A DNA stretch of 31,588 nt from a bacterium (GTDB lineage Bacteria; Patescibacteria; Microgenomatia; UBA1400; UBA12108): assembly GCA_021788365.1 (NCBI GenBank), contig JAJYKS010000008.1, positions 1-31,588 of the forward strand, given 5' to 3'. Made by a program: the position numbers and the translations under genes. Positions within the stretch are counted from its first letter, which is position 1; each line of letters begins with the position of its first letter. This document shows positions 23,418 through 31,526 of this stretch, one piece after another. The notes below the pieces were generated by a model. It had not been told where the DNA came from. It did not search any database and saw only the letters and a list, made by a program, of their open reading frames with translations.

Positions 23418-24160
23418 TTTTCAAAAACCTCACATCTTTCAAAAAAAAATGTAACAACTGCTAGACTTGCGGCTAATATCTTTGAATCGTTTGATCCACC
23501 TCTCGCAAATTCCCAAAGTTCATAGAATAATGAATCGTTGGTAAAACCTCTCGATTTCCTTTCTATGTATGCGTTTACAAATCCAGCTCGTAGTTTATTG
23601 CTAAATTCTAAATCCACATTATGTGTAAGAAAATCTCCCACAAGTCTACTTTGCATCAATCCAGAAGTTATATGATTGCCTACCGTAACTGATAAATTAT
23701 TCTTTCTAATTTTTTCGGCGGGCGGAACTAAAATATAATCTTTATCGTATATTGGAGTAGATAATAGGTGTCTTGTTACAATTTGTAACTCCTCGAAAGT
23801 AACGTTTGAAAGTTCAATACCGAGTAGCTCTCGAGCTTCTCTTTCTTGATCAGCCTTGAATCTACGCAATTCAGACACAGTATATTTTATATCGTCTGTA
23901 TCAATGATCTTATGGCAAGAAGGACAAATAACTATTAAATTTTCATATTGTCTTCTATCTTCGTCGCTCATGTTAGGATCATAGCGTTTTGATTCTGGTC
24001 GTACTCCACAGATATGAGCCTCTTCTCCTACTGGTATATTTGTTTGATTTTCTGAGTGTTGAATAAGGGGATTTTTACATATTCCACACTTACCACCTGA
24101 ATTTGCCCATAAAGCTTTGAGCGTTGATTCTTTTGTAGGCTTGCGAGTGTTTATGGACAT
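23414..24160 (-). CDS. ABC-3C system HNH nuclease effector
   Basis: 248 residues. The N-terminal HNH nuclease has Cys25/Cys28 (GKCGICKN), His49 in EEAHICG, Asn74 in YENLIVICPSCH, Cys79/Cys82 and His83, so the zinc site and catalytic core look complete. The C-terminal half (residues about 130-248) matches the conserved C-terminal domain of ABC-3C effectors, ending LAASLAVVTFFFERCEVFEK; this part couples the nuclease to the ATPase machinery. It presumably cuts DNA when triggered. It is the first gene of the operon, with TAGAAT 6 nt before the ATG. Confidence 0.85.
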   Translation of the reverse strand: MSINTRKPTKESTLKALWANSGGKCGICKNPLIQHSENQTNIPVGEEAHICGVRPESKRYDPNMSDEDRRQYENLIVICPSCHKIIDTDDIKYTVSELRRFKADQEREARELLGIELSNVTFEELQIVTRHLLSTPIYDKDYILVPPAEKIRKNNLSVTVGNHITSGLMQSRLVGDFLTHNVDLEFSNKLRAGFVNAYIERKSRGFTNDSLFYELWEFARGGSNDSKILAASLAVVTFFFERCEVFEK

Positions 24161-24166
24161 ACATTC

Positions 24167-24172
24167 ATTCTA
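24167..24172 (-). promoter_or_regulatory. -10 element of the ABC-3C operon
   Basis: TAGAAT on the minus strand, 6 nt before ATG 24160. This gives a leaderless-type transcript start; the -35 is weak. Confidence 0.4.
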
Positions 24173-24204
24173 GACATTTTTTCTACAAAATAACATACAG
24201 CACG

Positions 24205-24816
24205 TTACTGCGGACTCCCATATCCCAAAAACACTCTTGGATTGACCGGGATTCCATATATCCTTGTCTCAAAATGTAGATGTGGTCCGGTTGCCCAGCC
24301 GGTTTGCCCTTCCAGACCAATCGTGTCCGTAATTGTCACCTTTTCCCCAGGATACACATAGATTTTGTCCAGATGTGCATACACGGTCGTAATATTATTG
24401 CCGTTGTCGATAATAATGTGTTTTCCGTACCCCCAGAATATTTCTCCAGCATAGATGACTTTGCCATCCATAGCAGGAGTAATAGGCTGATCAAACGGAC
24501 CGGCAATATCGATACCGGTATGAAATACCTGATACAAGCTGGTTTCGCCAAATTCAAGGGTAATAACGCCATGGGCAGGCCACACAACTTGCGGTTTGAT
24601 TTCCTTGACGACCTCCCCTGACGTGGGGTCTTTAATCTGTATCGTCTGATTGGTCGGGTTACTCTGTACCAATTTGTCGGAAATAATATTGATACCGACT
24701 TGGGTAAGAAGAATGACGCCGATAACCGGTACCATGAGGATTGTAAGAAAGGCCAGAAGGACGTATTTCAACTCTTTCCGAAATGACCACAAGGTAAGCA
24801 GGACTTTCGGGTTCAT
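24205..24816 (-). CDS. M23-family peptidoglycan endopeptidase of the secretion cluster
   Basis: 203 residues. One membrane anchor at about 17-40 is followed by a short stalk and an M23/LytM domain. His99 and Asp103 (HTGIDIA), His148 (VYAHLD) and His179/His181 (GPHLHFE) give the full zinc site and catalytic His, so it should be active. It cleaves peptidoglycan cross-bridges or stems, probably to let the secretion channel through the wall. Its start directly follows the stop of the VirB4 gene, so it belongs to the type IV secretion cluster. Confidence 0.9.
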   Translation of the reverse strand: MNPKVLLTLWSFRKELKYVLLAFLTILMVPVIGVILLTQVGINIISDKLVQSNPTNQTIQIKDPTSGEVVKEIKPQVVWPAHGVITLEFGETSLYQVFHTGIDIAGPFDQPITPAMDGKVIYAGEIFWGYGKHIIIDNGNNITTVYAHLDKIYVYPGEKVTITDTIGLEGQTGWATGPHLHFETRIYGIPVNPRVFLGYGSPQ

Positions 24817-24817
24817 G

Positions 24818-26617
24818 TTAGAGGTAAATCTCCCGCGGATCAGTCGTTAACAGCGGATGTTCCTCCTCAGATGCGACTACTTTGACCGCTACATGGTTTT
24901 GGTCAGCGATAATCAGGGCTTCTCCCCGGTCTCCGGTTAACAGATAGTGCTGTTCAAAGGCGGAGAGGTGAAATTCCTCGGCTACTTTTTTGATCGTGGT
25001 TGTATCCTGGCGCATAAGGATACGCAGTGACGATTGGCTCGCGATAGCTTTCCCATATTCCTGAGAAAGAAAATCATTGGCTTGTTGGGTAATAATAGTG
25101 ACACCGAGATAGTATTTTCTGGCTCGGCGGACAAGGCCTGAGATAAACCGGGCGCTTTCCGGCTCCTGAAGAAGCATCCAGCCCTCATCAATGACGAGTA
25201 TCCGTTTTTGCGGGTTCTGTTTCACTTCGCTATGCACGAAGTTTGCAACCACCATCATCATAATCTGGCGCAGGGATTCGTTTAAGTCTTTAATATCAAA
25301 CACCACTAGACGGTTATTAAGTTCGATATTCGTTTGCGAATCAAACACACCACCAAGTGAACCTTTGACAAACCGTTCTAATCGGTCACAGAGGTCTTTG
25401 TGTTTCATGGTTTTCAGTTCTTTGTAGAAATCCTTGAGGAGCGGATAGACAATCTTTTTTGGCTTTCTGCCATTTTTGCGTTTCGAAAGTCCAACATTTT
25501 TGTATGTGAGTAGTAGCGCCTTGTCTACGACCGCCCGTTCTTCCGAAGTAAGACTGCCCACCATGAGGGAAATAAGCTCCGTAAGGTCCTGTATGTGCTC
25601 AGCGAGGCTGTTCTCGCCAGTTATGGAGTTTTGGGAGTAATCAAATGGGTTAATCTTTTCTTTGGAGGTACTGGAGAGCTTGATATAGGTGCCATTGACG
25701 CTTTTGGCGAGTTGTTTGTACTCGCGCTCGGGATCAATGACAATGACTTTGGTGCCTTGCATGAGGTGGCGAAGGATCTCAACTTTAGCGGTAAAGCTTT
25801 TGCCAGAGCCAGATTGGGCGAAAATAATGGCGTTGGCGTTGTTTAAACTAAACCGGTCAATGATGACCAGTGAATTGTTGGATTTGTTAATGCCGTACAG
25901 GATGCCCGACTCCTGCACAAGCTCCGAGGATACAAAGGGAAATGTGAGCGCAGCACTGGAGCTGTCCAGATTTCGTTTTTGTGTCAGTTTGTTCTCGCCT
26001 CGAGGAAGAATAGATTGCAGCGCGTCAATCTGTTGAAAGGTTGCGGTTTTAATATAGAAAAGCCGCGTCTGCATCACGGTTTCCAAGAGTTTGGTGACTT
26101 TATTGAGTTCCGTCAGGCTATCTGCCGTGACCGTCATATAAATTGAGATTTGAAACAGTTTTTCCTGGCCGCGTTGAATTTTGTCCTTCAAATCCATCGC
26201 AGATTCCAATGGATCAGTAATCTCGCTCCCAATCACTCTACCTTCTTTGAGCATGGTGCGTTTGGTAGATTCCAACTCGGTAATCTTGCGGTTGAGCTTA
26301 GGCAAGGCAATTAGCGGATCAATTTGTTCAATATGATAGTTGATGTCGATATTGTGGTTGATGTTAATGAGCATGGAAAGCCAACCAGTGGAAGCCACGT
26401 ACGGATATCCCGAAACAAAGAGTGTTCGCACGAAGGTATCGTTAATTTGCAGATAACTGGATTCTTCTTTCAGTCCGGCATAGGAGAGTAAATCTAGTTG
26501 ATCCTGTTCACCGAAGGTAATATTGACAGCCTGATGTGCTAGGCGCCGCTGTTTTTCGCGCCGTTTCCAATCCTTAATCGGTTTTATATGGTTCAGTCGT
26601 TTGGTTAGGTTAAACAT
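24818..26617 (-). CDS. virB4: VirB4-family type IV secretion ATPase
   Basis: 599 residues from ATG 26617. Walker A AQSGSGKS at 267-274 and Walker B ILVIDE at 473-478 (RILVIDEGWMLLQEPES) are intact, and ITQQANDFLS and SSLRILMRQD match the later VirB4/TraC motifs. The N-terminal part (residues 20-200) is the CagE/TrbE-like domain. VirB4 powers pilus assembly and substrate transfer at the inner membrane. The frame is open to 26716 but overlaps the preceding gene, and MFNLTKRLNHIKPIKDW is a natural start. It overlaps the upstream gene by 8 bp. No VirD4 coupling protein is visible in the window. Confidence 0.93.
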   Translation of the reverse strand: MFNLTKRLNHIKPIKDWKRREKQRRLAHQAVNITFGEQDQLDLLSYAGLKEESSYLQINDTFVRTLFVSGYPYVASTGWLSMLININHNIDINYHIEQIDPLIALPKLNRKITELESTKRTMLKEGRVIGSEITDPLESAMDLKDKIQRGQEKLFQISIYMTVTADSLTELNKVTKLLETVMQTRLFYIKTATFQQIDALQSILPRGENKLTQKRNLDSSSAALTFPFVSSELVQESGILYGINKSNNSLVIIDRFSLNNANAIIFAQSGSGKSFTAKVEILRHLMQGTKVIVIDPEREYKQLAKSVNGTYIKLSSTSKEKINPFDYSQNSITGENSLAEHIQDLTELISLMVGSLTSEERAVVDKALLLTYKNVGLSKRKNGRKPKKIVYPLLKDFYKELKTMKHKDLCDRLERFVKGSLGGVFDSQTNIELNNRLVVFDIKDLNESLRQIMMMVVANFVHSEVKQNPQKRILVIDEGWMLLQEPESARFISGLVRRARKYYLGVTIITQQANDFLSQEYGKAIASQSSLRILMRQDTTTIKKVAEEFHLSAFEQHYLLTGDRGEALIIADQNHVAVKVVASEEEHPLLTTDPREIYL

Positions 26618-27230
26618 AGTTATATTTAAATAACGCAGAGAGCGTTTCTTTGGTAATAGCCTGGGTTTTGACGGACTCCGGATTGTAGAAGGTATAAAAG
26701 AGATTAATGATTTCAAGGCTCGTGAGGGTTGTTGCTTTCATCTGCATCCGTTCCAAGCCCTTGATGACAATATCGCGGTTGAGATTTAAATGTTCTTTAA
26801 TCACGTTCCAATCCTCGTGTTTGTCGGGATTGTGATATGGCAGGACGATGTAAAACCGACGGGATAGGATACTGTTACCGGACACGAGTTTTTTGACAAA
26901 TGCGCTGTAGCTTTCAATTTGTCTTTTGTAGACCGCTTCTTTTTCCTTGTCTTTGGATCGCGCGATATCCTCCACGTACTTGTCGATATCAATCTCACGA
27001 ACACGGACAAGGATTTGGATCTGGCACGGCAGGGCGTTTAGAAAGTTTTGGAAGCTGTCGATAATGACGTCCTGTTCCTCCTCACTTTTGAGTTCAAAGT
27101 TAATCGAAGACGTTTCCAAGATGATCCGGTATTCGTTATTGGGTAACACCAACACATTGTCCACAATCTTTTTGATTTGGATCTGCTTCCTGGCAGGTTG
27201 GCTCTTGGTCTTTGTAAATAATCCGTTCAT
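26610..27230 (-). CDS. Type IV secretion protein, TraC/VirB4 N-terminal-like
   Basis: 206 residues. IVDNVLVLPNNEYRIILETSSINFELKSEEEQDVIIDSFQNFLNALPCQIQILVRVREID is the pattern found at the start of TraC/VirB4-type proteins, and RRFYIVLPYH and TTLTSLEIINLFYTFYNPE continue it. There is no P-loop, so it is an N-domain-only protein that probably partners with the full VirB4 encoded next to it. Such stand-alone proteins are usual between PrgI and VirB4 in Gram-positive and CPR clusters. Stop and start overlaps on both sides show it is part of the operon. Confidence 0.75.
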   Translation of the reverse strand: MNGLFTKTKSQPARKQIQIKKIVDNVLVLPNNEYRIILETSSINFELKSEEEQDVIIDSFQNFLNALPCQIQILVRVREIDIDKYVEDIARSKDKEKEAVYKRQIESYSAFVKKLVSGNSILSRRFYIVLPYHNPDKHEDWNVIKEHLNLNRDIVIKGLERMQMKATTLTSLEIINLFYTFYNPESVKTQAITKETLSALFKYNYV

Positions 27231-27232
27231 AG

Positions 27233-27706
27233 CTACGTTTTTCCTCCAAAGCGAAATGATACGGCCAGCCGTCTCGAGCTTAGCGCCTGCTCAAGTTTGA
27301 TCAGTTCTTTGATGGAGAGTTCATGGTGTTTATTTGCATGTTTTGCTACAGTTTTCTTGAGGCGTATAGCAGGTTCAATAAATGGGAGATCAACTACTCG
27401 TTCGGTCAAGTCATTTTTGTTGAAAAGGTAATATTTTGGCCGGAGTTTGTAGCGAAGAAGGACTGCAATCCACTCTGCAACGATTTTTTCTTTCACCCGA
27501 AGCGCCAAGGTTAAACAAATCATGGTAACAATAAGTACGAGCCATATTTTATACGCTGCTATTTTCATCATTGGTACAAATATTGCATAGACGAGTGTTC
27601 CCCAAAGAACCGGAGCCATGAGGAGTAGTATTTGGGTGAAGTTCAATGACCCGGCGATCTTGTCTTCAACGGTCGTAATTTGTGCTGGGATTATAGTGGT
27701 TCTCAT
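27233..27706 (-). CDS. PrgI family membrane protein of the secretion cluster
   Basis: 157 residues from ATG 27706, beginning MRTTIIPAQITTVEDKIAGSLNFTQILLL, the PrgI signature ('...iP.di...ek...gltlrQl'). Two membrane segments (about 26-46 and 52-68) are followed by a basic cytoplasmic part. PrgI-type proteins are inner-membrane VirB3-like components of type IV systems. The longer frame to 28222 runs antisense-like through the VirB6-like gene and is rejected. It overlaps the upstream stop by 4 bp (ATGA). Confidence 0.88.
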   Translation of the reverse strand: MRTTIIPAQITTVEDKIAGSLNFTQILLLMAPVLWGTLVYAIFVPMMKIAAYKIWLVLIVTMICLTLALRVKEKIVAEWIAVLLRYKLRPKYYLFNKNDLTERVVDLPFIEPAIRLKKTVAKHANKHHELSIKELIKLEQALSSRRLAVSFRFGGKT

Positions 27707-28983
27707 AGGTTCACCGTCCTTCTGGGTGTTTTTACGCCCTCTACGACGCCTTTTTGTGGCTTGTCGGTCGTCATGACATTCATAATCTGGCTGCCCATGT
27801 GTTTGACCATGCCAACTCCTCGGGAGAATAAAATAAGCTGCATGAGAAAACTGGGAATTTTTAGAAGGGTTAAAAGAAGCCCAATGGCAACGGCAATCGA
27901 AATGAGTGAATTGTTGGTCTGTTCGGGAAGCGCAAGAAATGATCCGGACAGTTGAATGGCGACCACATGGAAGAATATGGTAAACACCGATACGAGGTAG
28001 CCTTTCATTGCCATTTCGGCAAAGTCTGCCGTTTTGGGAATGGTCCAGAGAAGGAAGGCAAACGGGGAAAGAACCGCGCCCAGGGCGATAATAATGAGAC
28101 GGCTGATGTACATGAGAAGTAAAACAATGGCGATCATGAGAAACAAAAGAAGAAAGATCAGGGTAATAAGAGGAGCTGTGCCGTTTGTGAGATTGGTAAT
28201 TGTTATCGCGTTGGTGATCCATGCATGATCGAGGCCACCAGTGGCGTTAATGACACCGGTCACGAGTGCGTTACAAGTAACAATGGCGTAATTAGCCAGA
28301 AACAGTGATACATTCGTTCCCAGGAATGCAAGTCCGATTCGCGGGAGGAGATGTTTAAATTCGATTTCTTCAAACCCGAACGTTGAGGCGCTCATAAATT
28401 GAAGGCCAAGGAGTGCCACAACCAAGACAAAAAGCGTATCGGTAATCCCAAGCATGATGAGCCAAAATTTAACAATCGTGGCATTGGTGAGGAGTTCCGG
28501 GGTATTCGTGAGAAATGTTATAATGCCGTCCACGACCGGTTTTGTAGCGCTTTGCACAATGTTTTGAACAAATCCATTGACGGCATCAATGAGAACCTGA
28601 GTAAGGCCATCTGCCGGTTTGACGCTTTCAATTTGGGTAAGCGGCAGATTGGCTACCGTTGTCGTGCTCCCATTCCCCACAAGCGCGCCCTGAAGAAGCG
28701 AAACTATGCCGTTAGCAGTCAAAACAAGCACGAGCCCAATCAGAGCATTACGAATAGTCTTCTTGGCTTCTTCCAGCGCATCTGGCTTTCCGGTGGAAGT
28801 GATGTAGAGGTAACCACCGCGAATGAGAAAAAAGACGGCGGCAACGGCTGCGATGATGGTAATAATGGAAAGGGTGTCAGTGGTGTAGGAACTAATTTCA
28901 GGAATTGTGGAAGCGGCAAAGACGGGGTACGGGAAGAAGAGTGAAGTCAGTGTCAAACTGACTAAAAATATCAGTTTTTGCAT
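27703..28983 (-). CDS. Pilin-like domain fused to VirB6/TrbL-like channel protein
   Basis: 426 residues with a signal peptide (QKLIFLVSLTLTSLFF...VFA). Residues about 35-110 resemble the separate pilin encoded upstream: GGYLYITSTGKPDALEEAKKT and ALIGLVLVLTANGIVS match GGFGYITSSGNPEMLDRSKKT and SAIGLAVVLGAFVLTNIVS. After a linker, residues about 150-426 carry five or more membrane helices (FWLIMLGITDTLFVLVVALLG, LITLIFLLLFLMIAIVLLLMYIS, AIGLLLTLLKIPSFLMQLILF), as in VirB6/TrbL channel proteins. The fusion of a pilin-like module with a polytopic channel is notable. It is followed by prgI with a 4-bp overlap. Confidence 0.75.
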   Translation of the reverse strand: MQKLIFLVSLTLTSLFFPYPVFAASTIPEISSYTTDTLSIITIIAAVAAVFFLIRGGYLYITSTGKPDALEEAKKTIRNALIGLVLVLTANGIVSLLQGALVGNGSTTTVANLPLTQIESVKPADGLTQVLIDAVNGFVQNIVQSATKPVVDGIITFLTNTPELLTNATIVKFWLIMLGITDTLFVLVVALLGLQFMSASTFGFEEIEFKHLLPRIGLAFLGTNVSLFLANYAIVTCNALVTGVINATGGLDHAWITNAITITNLTNGTAPLITLIFLLLFLMIAIVLLLMYISRLIIIALGAVLSPFAFLLWTIPKTADFAEMAMKGYLVSVFTIFFHVVAIQLSGSFLALPEQTNNSLISIAVAIGLLLTLLKIPSFLMQLILFSRGVGMVKHMGSQIMNVMTTDKPQKGVVEGVKTPRRTVNL

Positions 28984-29005
28984 AACGGTTGGGCATAGGT
29001 ATAAG

Positions 29006-29341
29006 TTAAGGCGTGGCACCAAAGGCACCGGTTGCCAGGTCTGAGACAATGTTTGTTAGAACAAACGCTCCAAGTACCACTGCCAATCCTATTGCCGAAT
29101 ACAAAATGGTTTTTTTGGAACGGTCAAGCATCTCCGGGTTGCCGGAACTGGTGATGTAGCCAAATCCTCCCCATACGAAAAATCCCATGGAAACAAGTCC
29201 TGCAATGGTTACCAGAATTTGGATAATGCTTTTGATAAATGTTTGGATCTTGGTAACATCGGCAGCGGCTGCATACACCGGAGTTGCAAACATGAGGGTA
29301 GCAAGTGCGAATGAAGAAATGACGATGAATTTTTTATTCAT
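29006..29341 (-). CDS. VirB2/TrbC-like pilin
   Basis: 111 residues from ATG 29341, preceded by a strong Shine-Dalgarno AGGAGGT. The signal peptide (KKFIVISSFALATLMFATPVYA) should be cleaved before AAADV. Two membrane helices (IIQILVTIAGLVSMGFFVWGG and TILYSAIGLAVVLGAFVLTNIV) flank the GYITSSGNPEMLDRSKK loop, the standard topology of TrbC/VirB2 pilins. It is the first gene of the secretion cluster, directly downstream of a rho-independent terminator that separates it from the region to its right. Confidence 0.85.
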   Translation of the reverse strand: MNKKFIVISSFALATLMFATPVYAAAADVTKIQTFIKSIIQILVTIAGLVSMGFFVWGGFGYITSSGNPEMLDRSKKTILYSAIGLAVVLGAFVLTNIVSDLATGAFGATP

Positions 29342-29396
29342 AACCTTACCTCCTGACAAATTAATAATTTGTTACTGGCGGCAGGTCTTCGGGTAC

Positions 29397-29419
29397 AAAA
29401 AAGCCCCTGTCGGAGGGGC
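29397..29419 (-). terminator. Rho-independent terminator upstream of the secretion cluster
   Basis: On the minus strand, GCCCCT-CCGAC-AGGGGC is followed by six T. It would end transcription from the 29509-30826 gene before the pilin gene. The pilin gene must then have its own promoter between 29342 and 29396, or rely on read-through. Confidence 0.8.
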
Positions 29420-29508
29420 AGCTCTTTGTAACTTGAGGTGATTATGATACAAACTATATCAGATGTCAACAAGATGGAGCGTTACAACAAGGCATTCACT
29501 AAATATTA

Positions 29509-30826
29509 TTAAATTCCGACAATTTCTCTATTTTCTCTTACAGTTTTTATTACCGCGTTTGCTGAAGGAATCCAAATATCTTTTGCTTTATCTTGAAGAT
29601 AATTTAACCAACCAATAGTATTACGCGATCCCCCAGGTTTTGTATCAGCAGGCGAGCTATACCAACGAGAGAACGTATCTATAGCACCAACAACATCTGT
29701 GAATGTATCTCTATCGCGATAACATTCCATCATCTCTTGGGTGTAATCATTTCCAATTCCCTTTTTCCAGCTTTTAAAATATTTATTAAGGAAACCTTTG
29801 TCACTTAATAATTCTGGGTGCGTTCGATGCACAAACATTAAATACATAAGTGCACTGCCAAACGCTTCTTGTCGCTGCCACCAAACGTATCCACTTTCTG
29901 GATTTATTTTAGATCCACAATCTAAATCTCCCATCGAACCATCAATCGCTATATTATTAAAATTCATCCATGCGGCAGAGCCGTATTCTCCATAATTCGG
30001 TATTACAAAACTTTGATGATGAAAAACATTCGCATTCTTTAATATCCGAAACGCTCTGCCAAGTCTTTCAGCACCTCGTATAAATGTGTGACTGGGGTCT
30101 CCATGATTCCAAAGCTTATCAAGTTTTTTTAACCCTTCCATTGATGAAGGTGTTGGTTGATGAAAATGTACATACTCATCTAGACGGTGCTTCGTAAAAG
30201 GTAATCTTCGCATTGAAACAACAGATTGTTCAATTCCATATGTTCCCTGATCAAAAAATTGGTCCTGTAATGATGCAATAAAGTCGTTACCCGCCGCTAT
30301 GGCAATAGGTCGCCAAATTGGAGCATTAATATCCCATTCTAGTCCAGGGTTGTGCTTGACTAAATGTTGAAATGTTGCGGCTTCCTGATCTGCTTGACTA
30401 ACTATTTCTCGCCCCGCAACACCATTCCAACCAATAGAGCGTCTATTATGAATCTGCCAACGTAAATGTTCTTTTGCCTCTGTAGTTTCTCCAGTAGTTA
30501 TAGCTCCGATGCCTTTAATGTTTAAATATGTATCGCCACCCCAATCTATCCAAGGAATATTTACGGTTCTTGCTCCTGTTGAGGTTGTCTCAATTAACGT
30601 TCTGGGGGGGGGTACGGAACAACATGTCAGGCTCTAAAGTTGCACCTTGGAGTAATGCGCGGGCGCGTCTACCATCAGCGCTCGAACCATATGCATTGTC
30701 AAACCATAAAATTTGGCCTGGAATAAGTCGTTTTTCCGTATCAAACGCTCTTTGAGCTTCATTAAGTCCGTCAAAGCCTTTGTTATAGCCTGAAATTAAG
30801 CCCGTGATGTTCTCTGGTCTGGCCAT
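29509..30826 (-). pseudogene. Unrecognised gene interrupted at a nine-G tract (frameshift or phase variable)
   Basis: The frame starts at ATG 30826 (MARPENITGLISG) and breaks at the nine-base C run (nine G on the plus strand, 30604-30612), hitting TGA at 30590-30592. With eight bases instead of nine it would continue to TAA 29509 and give about 438 residues. The downstream frame is open and coherent from about 30600 through 30214 (PWIDWGGDTYLN, SIGWNGVAGREIVSQADQEA) and on to the end. The product is unknown. A central segment, AWMNFNNIAIDGSMGDLDCG, loosely resembles the N...D.G catalytic pattern of kinase-like folds such as SelO, but this is weak. A near-consensus promoter lies 6 nt before the ATG. 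The downstream part could be expressed only after slippage. Confidence 0.6.
30604..30612. repeat. Homopolymeric tract of nine G
   Basis: Nine consecutive G on the plus strand, inside the coding region of the minus-strand gene. It is the only tract of this kind noticed in the window, and is exactly where the reading frame breaks. Confidence 0.9.
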
Positions 30827-30832
30827 GCGCGG

Positions 30833-30861
30833 ATTTTACACTATAAGTCTGTGCATGACAA
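30833..30861 (-). promoter_or_regulatory. Promoter of the poly-G gene
   Basis: TTGTCA (30861-30856), a 17-bp spacer and TAAAAT (30838-30833) on the minus strand, ending 6 nt before ATG 30826. This is the clearest leaderless promoter in the window. Confidence 0.65.
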
Positions 30862-30956
30862 TTTAGGGGTCCTGCTTCTCTTTTGGCAAGGGTTTCCGAC
30901 GTTAACCATGTCTATGGATACACCATATTTGTGAGTGATGTTTTTCTTGAATTTGA

Positions 30957-31478
30957 TTACCAACTTGTATTCCATTTCCACTTACTAAAAACTCCGGGGA
31001 TATGGCCATACCTTTGAGCAATATTTGTTGCGAAAAGCTCGGGATATCTTTTATAATTTTCGTCTTCGGTAAAGGAAAAATGCCTTTTTCCAAAAACGGA
31101 AGTTAAAACCATTGGAGGCACAAATAGTGCATTTTGCTCTATTGTTTTTACGGGAGCAACAAAACCAGAATGAGCAATATCCCACCATGTAGTTTCTTTA
31201 CCTTGTTTATATCGAATAGCACAAAGAGGATTATTCATATTCGGATGTGCGTTTCTCCAATTTACTCCCCCTAACCATTTTTCATCAGGTATTTCGTCTA
31301 GCGATTTTATGGTGATGCTTCCTGATGGCATTGTTTGCATATAGTTTGGTGCTACAAAGGCATGTGTGATTGCTCGAGGTACAAGTGTTAGGGACGGAAA
31401 AATGCTCTCAATTGGCCGTGTACCAACAAGAACAGGAAATAGGCCGTCAATCGATGTTTCTTCTATTGACCCCCTCAC
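30957..31478 (-). CDS. Unrecognised protein, 5' end beside IS hairpin (probably truncated)
   Basis: 173 residues from GTG 31478. I do not recognise the family. Segments such as IPDEKWLGGVNWRNAHPNMNNPLCAIRYK and WWDIAHSGFVAPVK are Trp- and Asn-rich and soluble in character, with no membrane segment. The first in-frame stop upstream is provided by the IS hairpin (31485-31504), only a few bases before the GTG, and no promoter or Shine-Dalgarno is seen, so the original 5' end was probably replaced by the insertion. It lies 130 bp upstream of the poly-G gene on the same strand and shares its composition, so the two may form one acquired unit. Confidence 0.5.
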   Translation of the reverse strand: MRGSIEETSIDGLFPVLVGTRPIESIFPSLTLVPRAITHAFVAPNYMQTMPSGSITIKSLDEIPDEKWLGGVNWRNAHPNMNNPLCAIRYKQGKETTWWDIAHSGFVAPVKTIEQNALFVPPMVLTSVFGKRHFSFTEDENYKRYPELFATNIAQRYGHIPGVFSKWKWNTSW

Positions 31479-31484
31479 AGAGGA

Positions 31485-31504
31485 TCACGGGCGTAAGCCC
31501 GTGA
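31485..31504. repeat. IS200-type end hairpin, copy 2
   Basis: TCACGGGC-GTAA-GCCCGTGA, an 8-bp stem with the same loop and orientation as the copy at 99-118. It lies 22 bases before the TnpA start, as the left-end hairpin of an IS200-like element. Confidence 0.85.
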
Positions 31505-31526
31505 GTGAATGTGAGACAATTTGGAT

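Noticed and set aside
27707..28222. Long N-terminal extension of the PrgI protein
   Set aside because: The extra 172 residues are His/Arg/Ser-rich nonsense from another frame of the VirB6-like gene. PrgI homology starts at 27706.
99..31504. The two identical 18-bp palindromes as a CRISPR or phage att pair
   Set aside because: There are only two copies, 31 kb apart, each beside a TnpA fragment, so IS end hairpins explain them.
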